Below the pieces are notes generated by a model. It searched no databases and was not told the DNA's origin. It was given only the letters and a program-made list of their open reading frames with translations. Below, in pieces: positions 15,173 to 22,455 of a stretch of DNA of 47,273 nt. How positions within the stretch are numbered: position 1 is the first letter of the stretch; every line of letters starts with the position of its first letter. A program made the position numbers and the translations under genes. The DNA comes from Smithella sp. (lineage in GTDB: Bacteria; Desulfobacterota; Syntrophia; Syntrophales; Smithellaceae): positions 1 through 47,273 of the forward strand of contig JAGPFC010000021.1 in the NCBI GenBank assembly GCA_018056685.1, given 5' to 3'.

Positions 15173-16768
15173 ATGCCGCCCAGAGTTCTACTATCATCCG
15201 TTTTTAAGCCCTTTGCGATTAATGATATGTATTCACGCAAAGAATCCATTATCGAACTCTTTCACAACCAGCTGACCAAGGTTCAGGGCATCTACTCTCT
15301 TCGAAATTCCTATGATTCCTACGGCATTCACGCCATTGCCAATAATATCGATATTCCTTGCACCGTCCTTGATTACCCGACCATGAAACAATTTACCCGT
15401 GAAATCGCGAAGGGATACGATTATGTCGGCATCAGCTCCATTGTGCAGAACTTCCAGAAGGTCAAATGGATGGTCGAACAAACCCGGAAGATATCGCCCG
15501 GTTCAAAAATCATATTGGGTGGATTTTGTGCCGGTATCCCGGACCTGCAGAAAACACTCGATGTGGATTACGTCTGCATCGGTGAAGGAATCAGTTTCAT
15601 GCGTGAACTGCTGGGGCTGCCCGCAGAGTTTGAATTCAAAAATCCGAATGTGTTTACCGATTTTCGGGAAGTTTTAGGCATGCCGCTGTTTGGGATACCT
15701 AAAACCACGCAAATCGTTGTCGGTCTCGGATGTTCCTATGGATGCGATTTCTGCAGCCCGAGCCATTTCTTCGGACGCAGGCATATCCGGTTCTACAGGA
15801 CCGGTAAAGCGCTGTTTGAAGAAATGTCGCGCGTGACGAATCAATTCGGCGATAATATGATTTCCCTGATTGGAGACGATAATTTTCTTCTGGACTTAAA
15901 ACGCGCGGAGGAACTGAGACGCTGTGTCGTGGCAAGCGGTCGAATGTTCAACATCATGCTTTTCGGCTCGGCAGATAAAGTGATCGATTTTGGAGTGGAA
16001 AAACTGGCGGAAATGGGAGTGGGCATGATCTGGATCGGCCGGGAAGGCCGGTTATCAAATTATTCTAAAAACAGAAAAATTGACATGAAGGCGCTGGTGG
16101 ATGATCTCCGTCGTCACGGCATTAAGACTATTCTAAGCTCCATTCTGCTGCTTGATCAACACACCAAAGAAAATATCAGGGAAGATATCGACGAACATCT
16201 GGACTGTCGTCCGGCATTCAGTCAATTCTCGCATTACGCGCCACTGCCCCAGACCCCGCTTTGGGACAGAATGCTCAAGGAAGGGCGGCTGATTCCCGGC
16301 ATTCCATGGGAAGAAATGCATGCTTTTAATGAACCGTGGTTTTATCATCCCCATTTCACGGCTCAGGAAGCAAAAGATATTCAGGAAGAGGCCTATCAGC
16401 GTGATTTTCACGAACTGGGACCGTCTTTGCTGCGGATCATCGAAACAGAATACGAAGGATGGAAACACCTTCATCAGTCTGATAAACCACACCTGCGAGC
16501 CAGGGCCGAATACCTTGCGCGTCAGGCCTGGAAGCATAAGATCATCCTCACGGCAATGGATTATCTTGTCCCGACGGACCATATGCGCAAACTTGTAAAA
16601 GATGTCCGGCGGAAGGTTGAGGATGCTTTCGGAGGTGTCAATCCTTTTCATGTTGCCGCAGCAGGTGGATTCTTCCTGACCGGCCGTTTCCGGGAATTCA
16701 GAAATCGTGTCTGGGGTGATGTCATCCAACCACCGACCCGCCTGACACATTACAATGTCAATCGATAG
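15173..16768 (+). CDS. Cobalamin-binding-type radical SAM protein (3 of 4)
   Basis: 531 aa, the most divergent of the four. The N-terminal domain has YDYVGISSIVQNFQKVKW, LGGFCAGIPDL and VCIGEGISFM, corresponding to B12-domain landmarks, but the usual GGxHxS loop is changed to GGFCAG. The cluster motif is CSYGCDFC (Cys187/191/194), with Ser replacing the common Pro. Then SLIGDDNFLLD, VGMIWIGREGRL and ILSSILLLDQHT follow the barrel order. A longer C-terminal helical region replaces the basic membrane-like tail of genes 1 and 2. It has its own promoter 60-70 bp upstream, so it can be expressed separately. Cobalamin use is inferred from domain order only. Confidence 0.83.
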   Translation: MPPRVLLSSVFKPFAINDMYSRKESIIELFHNQLTKVQGIYSLRNSYDSYGIHAIANNIDIPCTVLDYPTMKQFTREIAKGYDYVGISSIVQNFQKVKWMVEQTRKISPGSKIILGGFCAGIPDLQKTLDVDYVCIGEGISFMRELLGLPAEFEFKNPNVFTDFREVLGMPLFGIPKTTQIVVGLGCSYGCDFCSPSHFFGRRHIRFYRTGKALFEEMSRVTNQFGDNMISLIGDDNFLLDLKRAEELRRCVVASGRMFNIMLFGSADKVIDFGVEKLAEMGVGMIWIGREGRLSNYSKNRKIDMKALVDDLRRHGIKTILSSILLLDQHTKENIREDIDEHLDCRPAFSQFSHYAPLPQTPLWDRMLKEGRLIPGIPWEEMHAFNEPWFYHPHFTAQEAKDIQEEAYQRDFHELGPSLLRIIETEYEGWKHLHQSDKPHLRARAEYLARQAWKHKIILTAMDYLVPTDHMRKLVKDVRRKVEDAFGGVNPFHVAAAGGFFLTGRFREFRNRVWGDVIQPPTRLTHYNVNR

Positions 16769-16834
16769 AAGCCATCCTCAACGACAGATGTCTGATGCAC
16801 ACGCCAAATCACTTTCTGCATCTTCAATATTGCC

Positions 16835-16863
16835 TTGACTTTCTCACCGTAAATTCTTAAAGT
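16835..16863 (+). promoter_or_regulatory. Sigma70-type promoter for the fourth radical SAM gene
   Basis: TTGACT at 16835-16840, 17-bp spacer, TAAAGT at 16858-16863, leader about 55 nt before the ATG at 16923. Weaker match than the others. Confidence 0.55.
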
Positions 16864-16922
16864 TTCAATCCTGGCAGGCAATGCCCTGGCAAATCAAATA
16901 ACAAAACATCTAAACCTGCTTC

Positions 16923-18305
16923 ATGAAAGTATTACTGGTTAATCCTGTCACTCGTAATGTTTCCTTATCCTCACCCGATCTGGGACTGGGATACCTGGCT
17001 GGAGCACTGAAAAAGAAGAATCATCAGGTTCATATTCTGGATTGCGTCAATGGTAAAATGACTTTCGACCAATTTGCGGATTACATTACCGCTCTTGACG
17101 TTGATGTCATCGGTTTCAGAGTGTTTTCCACGGATTTATTTTCGGTAAAAAAATCTGTTCAAATCGTCAAAGAAAAACTTCCCGATGTTATAGTCATTCT
17201 AGGAGGATCTCATCCTTCAGCTTTTCCCGAACAGACCCTGCAATATTTTGAAGAAGCCGATTTCGCCATCAGGGGCGAAGCCGAACAAGGGCTTGCGGAT
17301 TTCATGAAATATCTCTCTGACCGGAATGCCGTTCGGAAAGATGAGATTCCCGGACTGATCTGGAGAGAAAATGGAGAAATCAGATGCAATCCTCCTTTGT
17401 TTTTTCAAGATCTGGATGCTCTCGTTTCACCGGACTGGGATTTGATTAATCCCCGCGATTATCCTTTTCAGACCTCTTATTTTACGCGATCGAAAATAGT
17501 CGCGCCACTCATCATGACCCGCGGCTGCCCTTATCATTGCACCTTCTGCTCCTGCCGCGCGGTTACCGGGCATAAAATCAGGGCGCACAGTGTTCCCTAC
17601 ATCATCAATCAGATAAAATTTCTGCAATCCAAGTTTGGCATCAAGGAAGTTTGTTTTATCGACGATAATTTTCTGGCTTTGAAGACTCTGGTTACCGGGT
17701 TATGCGAACAAATCATTGAACAAAAAATCGACATCAAATGGTCTTGTTTCGGCATTCGCCTGGATCTGGTTGACGAACAGGTATTAAGGTTAATGGAAAA
17801 AGCCGGTTGTTATCTGATCACCGTGGGCATCGAATCCGGATCGCAGCGCATTCTCGATCACATGAAAAAAAAGCTGACGCTTGAGCTGGTCGGGGAAAAA
17901 TTGCAACTGATTAAAACCAGAACCGGCATCAAAGTGATCGGCAATTTCATTCTGGGTTATCCTGTGGAAACGGAAGAAGACATCCGCAAAACCATACGAT
18001 TCGCCAGGAAGCTCCCTTTGTACGGCGCGAACTTTTTCCCCTTTCATCCCACGCCCGGCACGGAAATCTTCGACTGGTTAACCGCACAAAAAAAGCTGGG
18101 AGAAATTCCTTGGGAGAGTATGGGACAGGATAGAAAACCTTACATTCCGGAAGGCATATCCCGCAAAAAATTTACCTGGCTTTTCATCCTGGCCTTCATG
18201 AATTTTTATTTGAGACCAAAAATTATTTTAAATGTTCTCACCGTGACACGTTCACCGGAAAAAATAAAATATATCGTTTCCAGGGTCATTAGAATTATCG
18301 GGTAA
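16923..18305 (+). CDS. Cobalamin-binding-type radical SAM protein (4 of 4)
   Basis: 460 aa. The N-terminus MKVLLVNPVTRNVSLSSPDLG and LGYLAGALKKKNHQV is classic for B12-binding radical SAM enzymes, followed by VIGFRVFSTDLFSVKK, LGGSHPSAFPEQTL and FAIRGEAEQGL. The cluster motif is CPYHCTFC (Cys202/206/209), next to an extra CSCRA cysteine pair. Then VCFIDDNFLA, GCYLITVGIESGSQRILDHMKK and IGNFILGYPVETEEDI follow, matching the BchE/magnesium-protoporphyrin cyclase-like superfamily closely. The tail has a basic, membrane-like segment (TWLFILAFMNFYLRPKIIL). Ends just before a strong shared terminator. Substrate unknown. Confidence 0.88.
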   Translation: MKVLLVNPVTRNVSLSSPDLGLGYLAGALKKKNHQVHILDCVNGKMTFDQFADYITALDVDVIGFRVFSTDLFSVKKSVQIVKEKLPDVIVILGGSHPSAFPEQTLQYFEEADFAIRGEAEQGLADFMKYLSDRNAVRKDEIPGLIWRENGEIRCNPPLFFQDLDALVSPDWDLINPRDYPFQTSYFTRSKIVAPLIMTRGCPYHCTFCSCRAVTGHKIRAHSVPYIINQIKFLQSKFGIKEVCFIDDNFLALKTLVTGLCEQIIEQKIDIKWSCFGIRLDLVDEQVLRLMEKAGCYLITVGIESGSQRILDHMKKKLTLELVGEKLQLIKTRTGIKVIGNFILGYPVETEEDIRKTIRFARKLPLYGANFFPFHPTPGTEIFDWLTAQKKLGEIPWESMGQDRKPYIPEGISRKKFTWLFILAFMNFYLRPKIILNVLTVTRSPEKIKYIVSRVIRIIG

Positions 18306-18325
18306 TTTGTATTGAAAAAATTATA

Positions 18326-18355
18326 AAGGGTGATTGGCAGCCGCCAATCACCCTT
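18326..18355. terminator. Bidirectional hairpin terminator
   Basis: Perfect 13-bp stem AAGGGTGATTGGC/GCCAATCACCCTT (18326-18338/18343-18355) around an AGCC loop, between convergent genes. A T-rich tract follows on the leftward strand (TTATAATTTTTTC), while the rightward side has only a weak one. Confidence 0.85.
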
Positions 18356-18425
18356 ATTCATTAAAGCTGTTTCTTTATTTTGTTTTCTATCCCACCGCAC
18401 GGGTAGGTTACAAGTATCTCTTCCC

Positions 18426-19421
18426 TCAGGTGATCTTTACCGTATCGGAATCGCTGACCACACCGTCCGCGGTTGCCTTATAGATTATAGTCATGCCCGT
18501 AATAAATGGAGGAAACAATTCCGGAGGTGTTTTTACCAGTTCGGCTAATGTCCCCTTACCACTTTTCGCGACTTGTCCATCTTTCAGAAATTCCCAGTAA
18601 ATTTCTGTTCGACCATCGTCGGGTCTCACCGTGTGGTAAGCTTTTATGCTGGTGGTCCTTGTGCAAAAAACATCAGGGTCTCCACCATCAACATACGTAG
18701 GATTGTTTGCTTTCATCGTAACAACGATCGTTGTCGCCTTTGGTCTCTCCGTCTCTATGGTTACCGTCACGATATAATCCTGCGTCGAGGCATCTGCCGC
18801 TGTTACGGTATAAACCACCGGATTGGTAAAATCGTTGGGCGTCTGGCCGCTGACCTGAACAACCTCACCGACTTTGACACTGGCGCCCGTCGTCGTGAAG
18901 GTCCCCACCAGGCTGGTCAAAGAGGTGCCCGGAGGCATAACAACGGTTATCGTCTTTGCCATCTCATTAATCACGCCATTGAACCCGTTCAATGCGAAGG
19001 CCGTGATCGCCTTGGCCGATGACGGCTCCTGTGATGATCCACCCACTGTTGCAATGACCGTGTAATTCTGTGTAGTACCATCCTCTAAAGTCAGTGTGTA
19101 TATGACCGGATTGGTAAAGTCATTCATGCTCTCACCACTCGTTTGCGGTACTCCGTTGACGAATAATACGGACCCTTCCGGAACGGTGAAAGCCGCCATC
19201 CTATTAGTCAAAGGTGTATCCGCAGGCAAGTTGACGGTTATTGTCTTTGTTGTTTCATCAATCGTCCCCGGAACACCACTCAAGGCAAACTGGGTAATGC
19301 CGCCTTTTGTCGATGATGACGATGATTTCGATTTGCTTTCCTCATCACTGCCACTGCCGCATCCGGCAAACAGAATAAGCAAAATTCCGAGCAATAAAAC
19401 ACTCACTAATTTTTTCATCAT
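18426..19421 (-). CDS. Lipoprotein with two DUF5018-like repeat domains
   Basis: 331 aa from the ATG at 19421, chosen because AGGAG (19429-19433) lies 7 bases before it. The signal sequence MMKKLVSVLLLGILLILFAGC ends in a lipobox (LFAGC), so the mature protein is lipid-anchored; a Ser/Lys-rich linker follows. Two repeats of ~85 residues come next (one starting ITQFALSG, the other ITAFALNG), each ending in NDFTNPVxYTxTxxDxxTQxY, a pattern seen in DUF5018-like beta-sandwich surface proteins. The C-terminal ~85 residues (KATTIVVTMKANNP...) form a separate Ig-like segment. Co-transcribed behind a Fur-family regulator 14 bases upstream, which suggests metal- or peroxide-responsive expression. Ligand unknown. 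Confidence 0.75.
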   Translation of the reverse strand: MMKKLVSVLLLGILLILFAGCGSGSDEESKSKSSSSSTKGGITQFALSGVPGTIDETTKTITVNLPADTPLTNRMAAFTVPEGSVLFVNGVPQTSGESMNDFTNPVIYTLTLEDGTTQNYTVIATVGGSSQEPSSAKAITAFALNGFNGVINEMAKTITVVMPPGTSLTSLVGTFTTTGASVKVGEVVQVSGQTPNDFTNPVVYTVTAADASTQDYIVTVTIETERPKATTIVVTMKANNPTYVDGGDPDVFCTRTTSIKAYHTVRPDDGRTEIYWEFLKDGQVAKSGKGTLAELVKTPPELFPPFITGMTIIYKATADGVVSDSDTVKIT

Positions 19422-19435
19422 ATATTTCACTCCTT

Positions 19436-19864
19436 TTAAGTTTTTTTCTGACAATTCCGGCAATATCCGTAATATTCCATCCGCGCGTCCGTCACGACAA
19501 ATCCGGACTTTCGCATGATATCCTTACTCTCAATGGAACAGGGAAGACCAAAATCACCGATAGAGCCGCACTGCTTACAAACAAGGTTTATATGTTCGGA
19601 AAGATCAAGGTCATAACGGTTTTCCATTCTGTCGAATTCCAAAGCCCTGATCAGACCGCATTCAGAAAACTCTTTAAGCGTTGCGTAAACCGTGGACAAA
19701 CTGATGCTTTGTAATTTCTTACGCGCCTCCCGATAAACTAAAGTCGCACCGGGATGCTCGTAACGATTTTCCATAAGGGTTTCAATAACAGACAAACGCT
19801 GAGGGGTAATCTTCAAACCTTTTTCTCGTAACAGGCTGATAAACTCATTTTTATTTAACATCAT
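19436..19864 (-). CDS. Fur/PerR-family metalloregulator
   Basis: 142 aa. A winged-helix N-terminal half (GLKITPQRLSVIETLMEN, SLSTVYATLKEFSECGLIRAL) is followed by a dimerisation half with the two structural-zinc CxxC pairs, Cys96/Cys99 (CKQC) and Cys135/Cys138 (CRNC). The regulatory metal site usually written HxHxH around DLSEHINLVC keeps one clear histidine, so the sensed signal (Fe, Mn, peroxide) cannot be assigned. These proteins repress iron or peroxide-stress genes in the metal-bound form. It starts at one of two adjacent ATGs. A consensus promoter and two palindromes lie upstream, suggesting autoregulation, and the lipoprotein gene follows in the same transcript. Confidence 0.87.
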   Translation of the reverse strand: MMLNKNEFISLLREKGLKITPQRLSVIETLMENRYEHPGATLVYREARKKLQSISLSTVYATLKEFSECGLIRALEFDRMENRYDLDLSEHINLVCKQCGSIGDFGLPCSIESKDIMRKSGFVVTDARMEYYGYCRNCQKKT

Positions 19865-19886
19865 TCTTCGGAATCATTCCAGTTTG

Positions 19887-19933
19887 ATTGATTATCAATG
19901 AAAGCGTTTTATCTGTCAAGCAATATTATTGCT
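19887..19933 (-). promoter_or_regulatory. Promoter and palindromic operators of the fur-like/lipoprotein operon
   Basis: Read leftward: TTGACA (19919-19914), 17-bp spacer, GATAAT (19896-19891). A 13-bp palindrome ATTGATTATCAAT (19887-19899) covers the -10, resembling Fur-box half-sites, and a 15-bp perfect palindrome AGCAATATTATTGCT (19919-19933) abuts the -35. Both positions would allow repression. Confidence 0.72.
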
Positions 19934-20129
19934 CAACAAAACAGGCACTTATCTCTTCAGGTTTACATTTTCTTTATCTCATGTTAATTGTAGCACGAGA
20001 TTGAAGAACCACTGTACTTTTTATGATTCACGTTACAATGATTAAACATGCAAAAAATTCCAGAAATATTTACAGAACGGTTCACCGGAAGTTTGAGGCG
20101 GATGATTTAAAATAAATAATTCATATTAC
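19934..20129. other. Intergenic DNA left of the integrated element
   Basis: AT-rich, no credible coding frame, no strong hairpin or tRNA-like structure seen. It is chromosomal flank between the fur-like promoter and the left attachment site. Confidence 0.6.
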
Positions 20130-20175
20130 TGGAGCCGATGACCAGAATCGAACTGGTGACCTACTGATTACGAAT
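20130..20175. repeat. Left attachment site (displaced tRNA-Thr 3' end)
   Basis: Forty-two of 46 bases match 24131-24176; the last 18 (GACCTACTGATTACGAAT, 20158-20175) are identical and cover the anticodon-arm 3' side, the likely crossover core. The four differences are transitions, and one pair keeps the T-stem base pair (A-T here, G-C at the right copy). Confidence 0.85.
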
Positions 20176-20325
20176 TATGCGCTCTTCACTATTTCTTTGT
20201 AATATCAATAATTTACAGACATAAAAATTGACCACTTCCCACTGTTTTAATTATTTAAGACTTAAAGTAAATTGTTTTCAACTATAGACGGTCTTCAAAA
20301 TCAAAAAATATAAATTATTAATAAA

Positions 20326-20376
20326 GCGGTTCCGGCGAGAATGGGCGCCCGCCATGCTCGTCGGAGCCGGAACCGC
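20326..20376. repeat. GC-rich hairpin 1 of the element
   Basis: Perfect 11-bp arms GCGGTTCCGGC (20326-20336) and GCCGGAACCGC (20366-20376), with further inner pairing (CGAG/CTCG, ATGG/CCAT). It stands out in AT-rich surroundings and is followed by TTCTAGAATC rather than a T-run, so it is not an obvious terminator. Candidate replication or transfer origin element, or a small structured RNA. Confidence 0.75.
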
Positions 20377-20412
20377 GTTCTAGAATCTTAACAGAGCAAG
20401 AAATTATAAATA

Positions 20413-20453
20413 GCCGCTGCTGTAGTGCGACAACAGAGCACGTAAGCAGCGGC
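20413..20453. repeat. GC-rich hairpin 2 of the element
   Basis: Perfect 9-bp arms GCCGCTGCT (20413-20421) and AGCAGCGGC (20445-20453), inner GTGC/GCAC. Lies 36 bases after hairpin 1 and about 100 bases before the ribbon-helix-helix gene. The rest of 20176-20554 holds no gene that I can support. Confidence 0.75.
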
Positions 20454-20554
20454 GTTATTGATGATTATCTGCCAATGAAAAATAATTCTTGACGTGATAA
20501 TAAACATATGTTACTTACTGTCTCAACAATGTCATTTAATAGGAGAAATAATTT

Positions 20555-20830
20555 ATGGGAAGACCACCGGTAAAGGAAGCAAAACAGCAATACACCATTA
20601 TGCTGAAGCCTAGTGTCGTCAAAGAAATAGACAGAATTGCTGAAAGAGTTGGTTTAACAAGAAGCCAACTGATGTCAAATTATATTGAATTTGCCATGGA
20701 AGAAACTCAAGGAATGGAAAGAGTAGGAATAATTAAAGCGATTTCAGTTTACAGAAGACTTAAAGGAGATTTAATACCAAGAGAAGAGATTTCATCGGAG
20801 GAAATAAAAAAAGCAGAAAAAAAGAAGTGA
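20555..20830 (+). CDS. Ribbon-helix-helix (CopG/Arc-like) DNA-binding protein
   Basis: 91 aa. The N-terminal ~50 residues have the RHH pattern: a beta strand (QQYTIMLKPSVVKEID), helix A (IDRIAERVG) and the turn LTRSQLMSNYIEFAME. The remainder is charged and helical, ending in a Lys-rich tail. It begins with MGRPP, common in mobile-element RHH regulators. AGGAG lies 8 bases or so before the ATG. Such proteins repress rep genes or act as accessory proteins at nick sites of relaxases. Position, first gene after two hairpins and ahead of the initiator gene, fits either role. Confidence 0.8.
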   Translation: MGRPPVKEAKQQYTIMLKPSVVKEIDRIAERVGLTRSQLMSNYIEFAMEETQGMERVGIIKAISVYRRLKGDLIPREEISSEEIKKAEKKK

Positions 20831-21000
20831 CATTTTAAACGAGAGTCCAGCCATGCGCGAACATGACCGGACTCCCTAAACCACGTCTCAGAAAATGGCT
20901 TGAGGGCGCACTATCCAAAACAGGTCTATTTGTTAATATAACATTAGATCAAAGTATATTCAATAAGCCTTCTGGGACAAATCCTAGGAGGTATTTTATT

Positions 21001-21111
21001 TTGATCGATTTTAAATATTATAAAAAAGACATGACTGCCGGCGGGGGCTCCGGTAGAGAGAGACCTAGCCGGCAGGCGTCATCGTGGAAAAACATAGGGG
21101 GTGGCATATGA
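21001..21111 (+). CDS. Possible 36-aa leader ORF coupled to the initiator gene
   Basis: AGGAGG at 20986-20991 precedes a TTG at 21001 by 9 bases, opening a 36-codon frame whose TGA (21109-21111) overlaps the initiator ATG at 21108 as ATGA. This is the arrangement expected for translational coupling. The frame is open back to an ATG at 20863 (82 codons), but that start has no ribosome site. The peptide would read through hairpin 3 and has no recognisable family. It may be a control ORF or chance. Confidence 0.35.
   Translation: MIDFKYYKKDMTAGGGSGRERPSRQASSWKNIGGGI
21031..21082. repeat. GC-rich hairpin 3, immediately before the initiator gene
   Basis: TGCCGGC (21036-21042) pairs with GCCGGCA (21068-21074), extended by ATGAC (21031-21035)/GTCAT (21078-21082) across a three-base bulge. 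It ends 13 bases before the ribosome site of the initiator gene. It could be the nick/origin structure or a translational control hairpin. Confidence 0.7.
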
Positions 21112-22289
21112 CTATCAGCCACCCCGCAAACGTGAAAAACATATTAGCTTCAGGGGTAGATTCTTTAGTATTATCAATGGATATAGAGTGGAAAGACGCG
21201 TCTATTTTTGCTGTTCTTGATGAAGCAAAGGAACAGGCAAAGAAAAATGGCGTTGATTATCAGGGACAAATAAAGCATTTCATTCCTGAAGAAGTCTGGC
21301 CTTTCACTATAAAGCCTCATGGAACAAAGGGGTTTTCATGGATTCTATTAGGAAAAGATTTTACCTATAAAATCAATAATACAATAAAACCTAATTCAAG
21401 ACCCAATGTCATGATTGAAATTCGATCAGAAGCGTTATGGAGGTTAGGGCCTGAAGAAGCGATAAAAATTGCCCTAGGAATCATTACAGCGAATCAAGGG
21501 CGTATCGTTGAAACAAAGCTGAGCCGTGTTGATCTTTGTGTCGATTTCTTAATGCCTGAGAAGCGTTGGGCATTTGAATTAATGGAATATTTCGTAACAA
21601 GGGCTGCTGACGTTGCATTGCATTTTCATTATCAAAAGCTGACAGGTATAGCAATCGGGAAAGGTAATATTTCAGCAAGGCTATATGACAAACCTTCAGA
21701 AATCCAACAAAAATCAAAAAAAGAATGGATGTATGACATATGGGGCATCAAAGAGCTTCCAGAAGGTAAAAAAATAATACGGTTTGAATTTCAGTTAAGA
21801 AGAGAAGTTTTAAAAGATCTAGGTCTTAAAACGCATGAAGATCTTTTTCATAAAGCCGATCAAGCATGGTCATATTGCACAAAAGATTGGCTGAAGTTTC
21901 AAGATAGTCCGGGATTGCACCATACACAGAGGTCAACTTTCAAATGGTATGAAGAAATTCAAGACGGATTTAGAGGTGTTCAAGGTGCTGAACCGCTTGT
22001 TAGAAAAAAAGCCATTAAAATGGATAAAAAGAAATTGATGCAACAAGCAACGGGATTAATACAATCCTTGCATGCCATCAATCAGGAAGTAAAAGGAGTT
22101 GATCAAAACAAGCCCGTCAATATGGAAGACTGTATTAATTCGTATGTCAATGAAGTGAATAAAAATCGTCCAGACCCTTCGGAAGTGCAGGAAAAAGTCA
22201 CAAGGAAACGTGCAAGATTCCATCGTGAAGAACCGATGATTGAAGAAGGTCAAACAATATATAGGCTAAAAAATGTTGACAGACGTTGA
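21108..22289 (+). CDS. Rep_trans-type replication initiator / relaxase (RstA/NicK-like)
   Basis: 393 aa from the ATG at 21108, chosen because AGGGGG (21096-21101) is well placed; a GTG at 21084 is an alternative. Motifs of the replication-initiation-factor superfamily (Pfam Rep_trans; RstA of CTX-type phage, NicK/MobT relaxases, RepC/RepD plasmid initiators) occur in order: LSRVDLCVDF (138-147), ISARLYDKPSEI (188-199) and IIRFEFQLRRE (223-233). These proteins nick one DNA strand to start rolling-circle replication or transfer. The catalytic tyrosine cannot be assigned by eye. The C-terminal ~130 residues are charged and less typical. No N-terminal HTH as in Tn916 Orf20 relaxases. Codon usage is AT-rich like the rest of the element. 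Confidence 0.8.
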   Translation: MTISHPANVKNILASGVDSLVLSMDIEWKDASIFAVLDEAKEQAKKNGVDYQGQIKHFIPEEVWPFTIKPHGTKGFSWILLGKDFTYKINNTIKPNSRPNVMIEIRSEALWRLGPEEAIKIALGIITANQGRIVETKLSRVDLCVDFLMPEKRWAFELMEYFVTRAADVALHFHYQKLTGIAIGKGNISARLYDKPSEIQQKSKKEWMYDIWGIKELPEGKKIIRFEFQLRREVLKDLGLKTHEDLFHKADQAWSYCTKDWLKFQDSPGLHHTQRSTFKWYEEIQDGFRGVQGAEPLVRKKAIKMDKKKLMQQATGLIQSLHAINQEVKGVDQNKPVNMEDCINSYVNEVNKNRPDPSEVQEKVTRKRARFHREEPMIEEGQTIYRLKNVDRR

Positions 22290-22455
22290 AGAAAAAAAAT
22301 TACTTAATATGGTGACTGAAATTTATCATCATCTTGGCCTTGATGGTCAGCGTCCTTTATCATTTGCCGATGTCCGAGAAGAGGCGCAGAAAAACATATT
22401 GAAATGGAAAAATAAAAGGGGTAAAAAAAATCATGTCTGTGAGAAACCTTCATGA
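22273..22455 (+). CDS. Small charged protein of unknown function between rep and int
   Basis: 60 aa, start MLTDVEEKKLLNMV, helical and strongly charged (Lys/Glu-rich C-terminus). It overlaps the end of the initiator gene by 17 bases and the start of the integrase by 23 bases, the dense packing seen in small phages and satellites. Its position just before int would suit an excisionase or int regulator, but no HTH motif is evident. The ribosome site is weak, so the call is moderate. Confidence 0.5.
   Translation: MLTDVEEKKLLNMVTEIYHHLGLDGQRPLSFADVREEAQKNILKWKNKRGKKNHVCEKPS

Noticed and set aside
20863..21111. 82-codon frame before the initiator gene, starting at the ATG 20863
   Set aside because: No ribosome site at 20863 and it crosses hairpin 3; only the shorter AGGAGG/TTG start at 21001 is kept, at low confidence.
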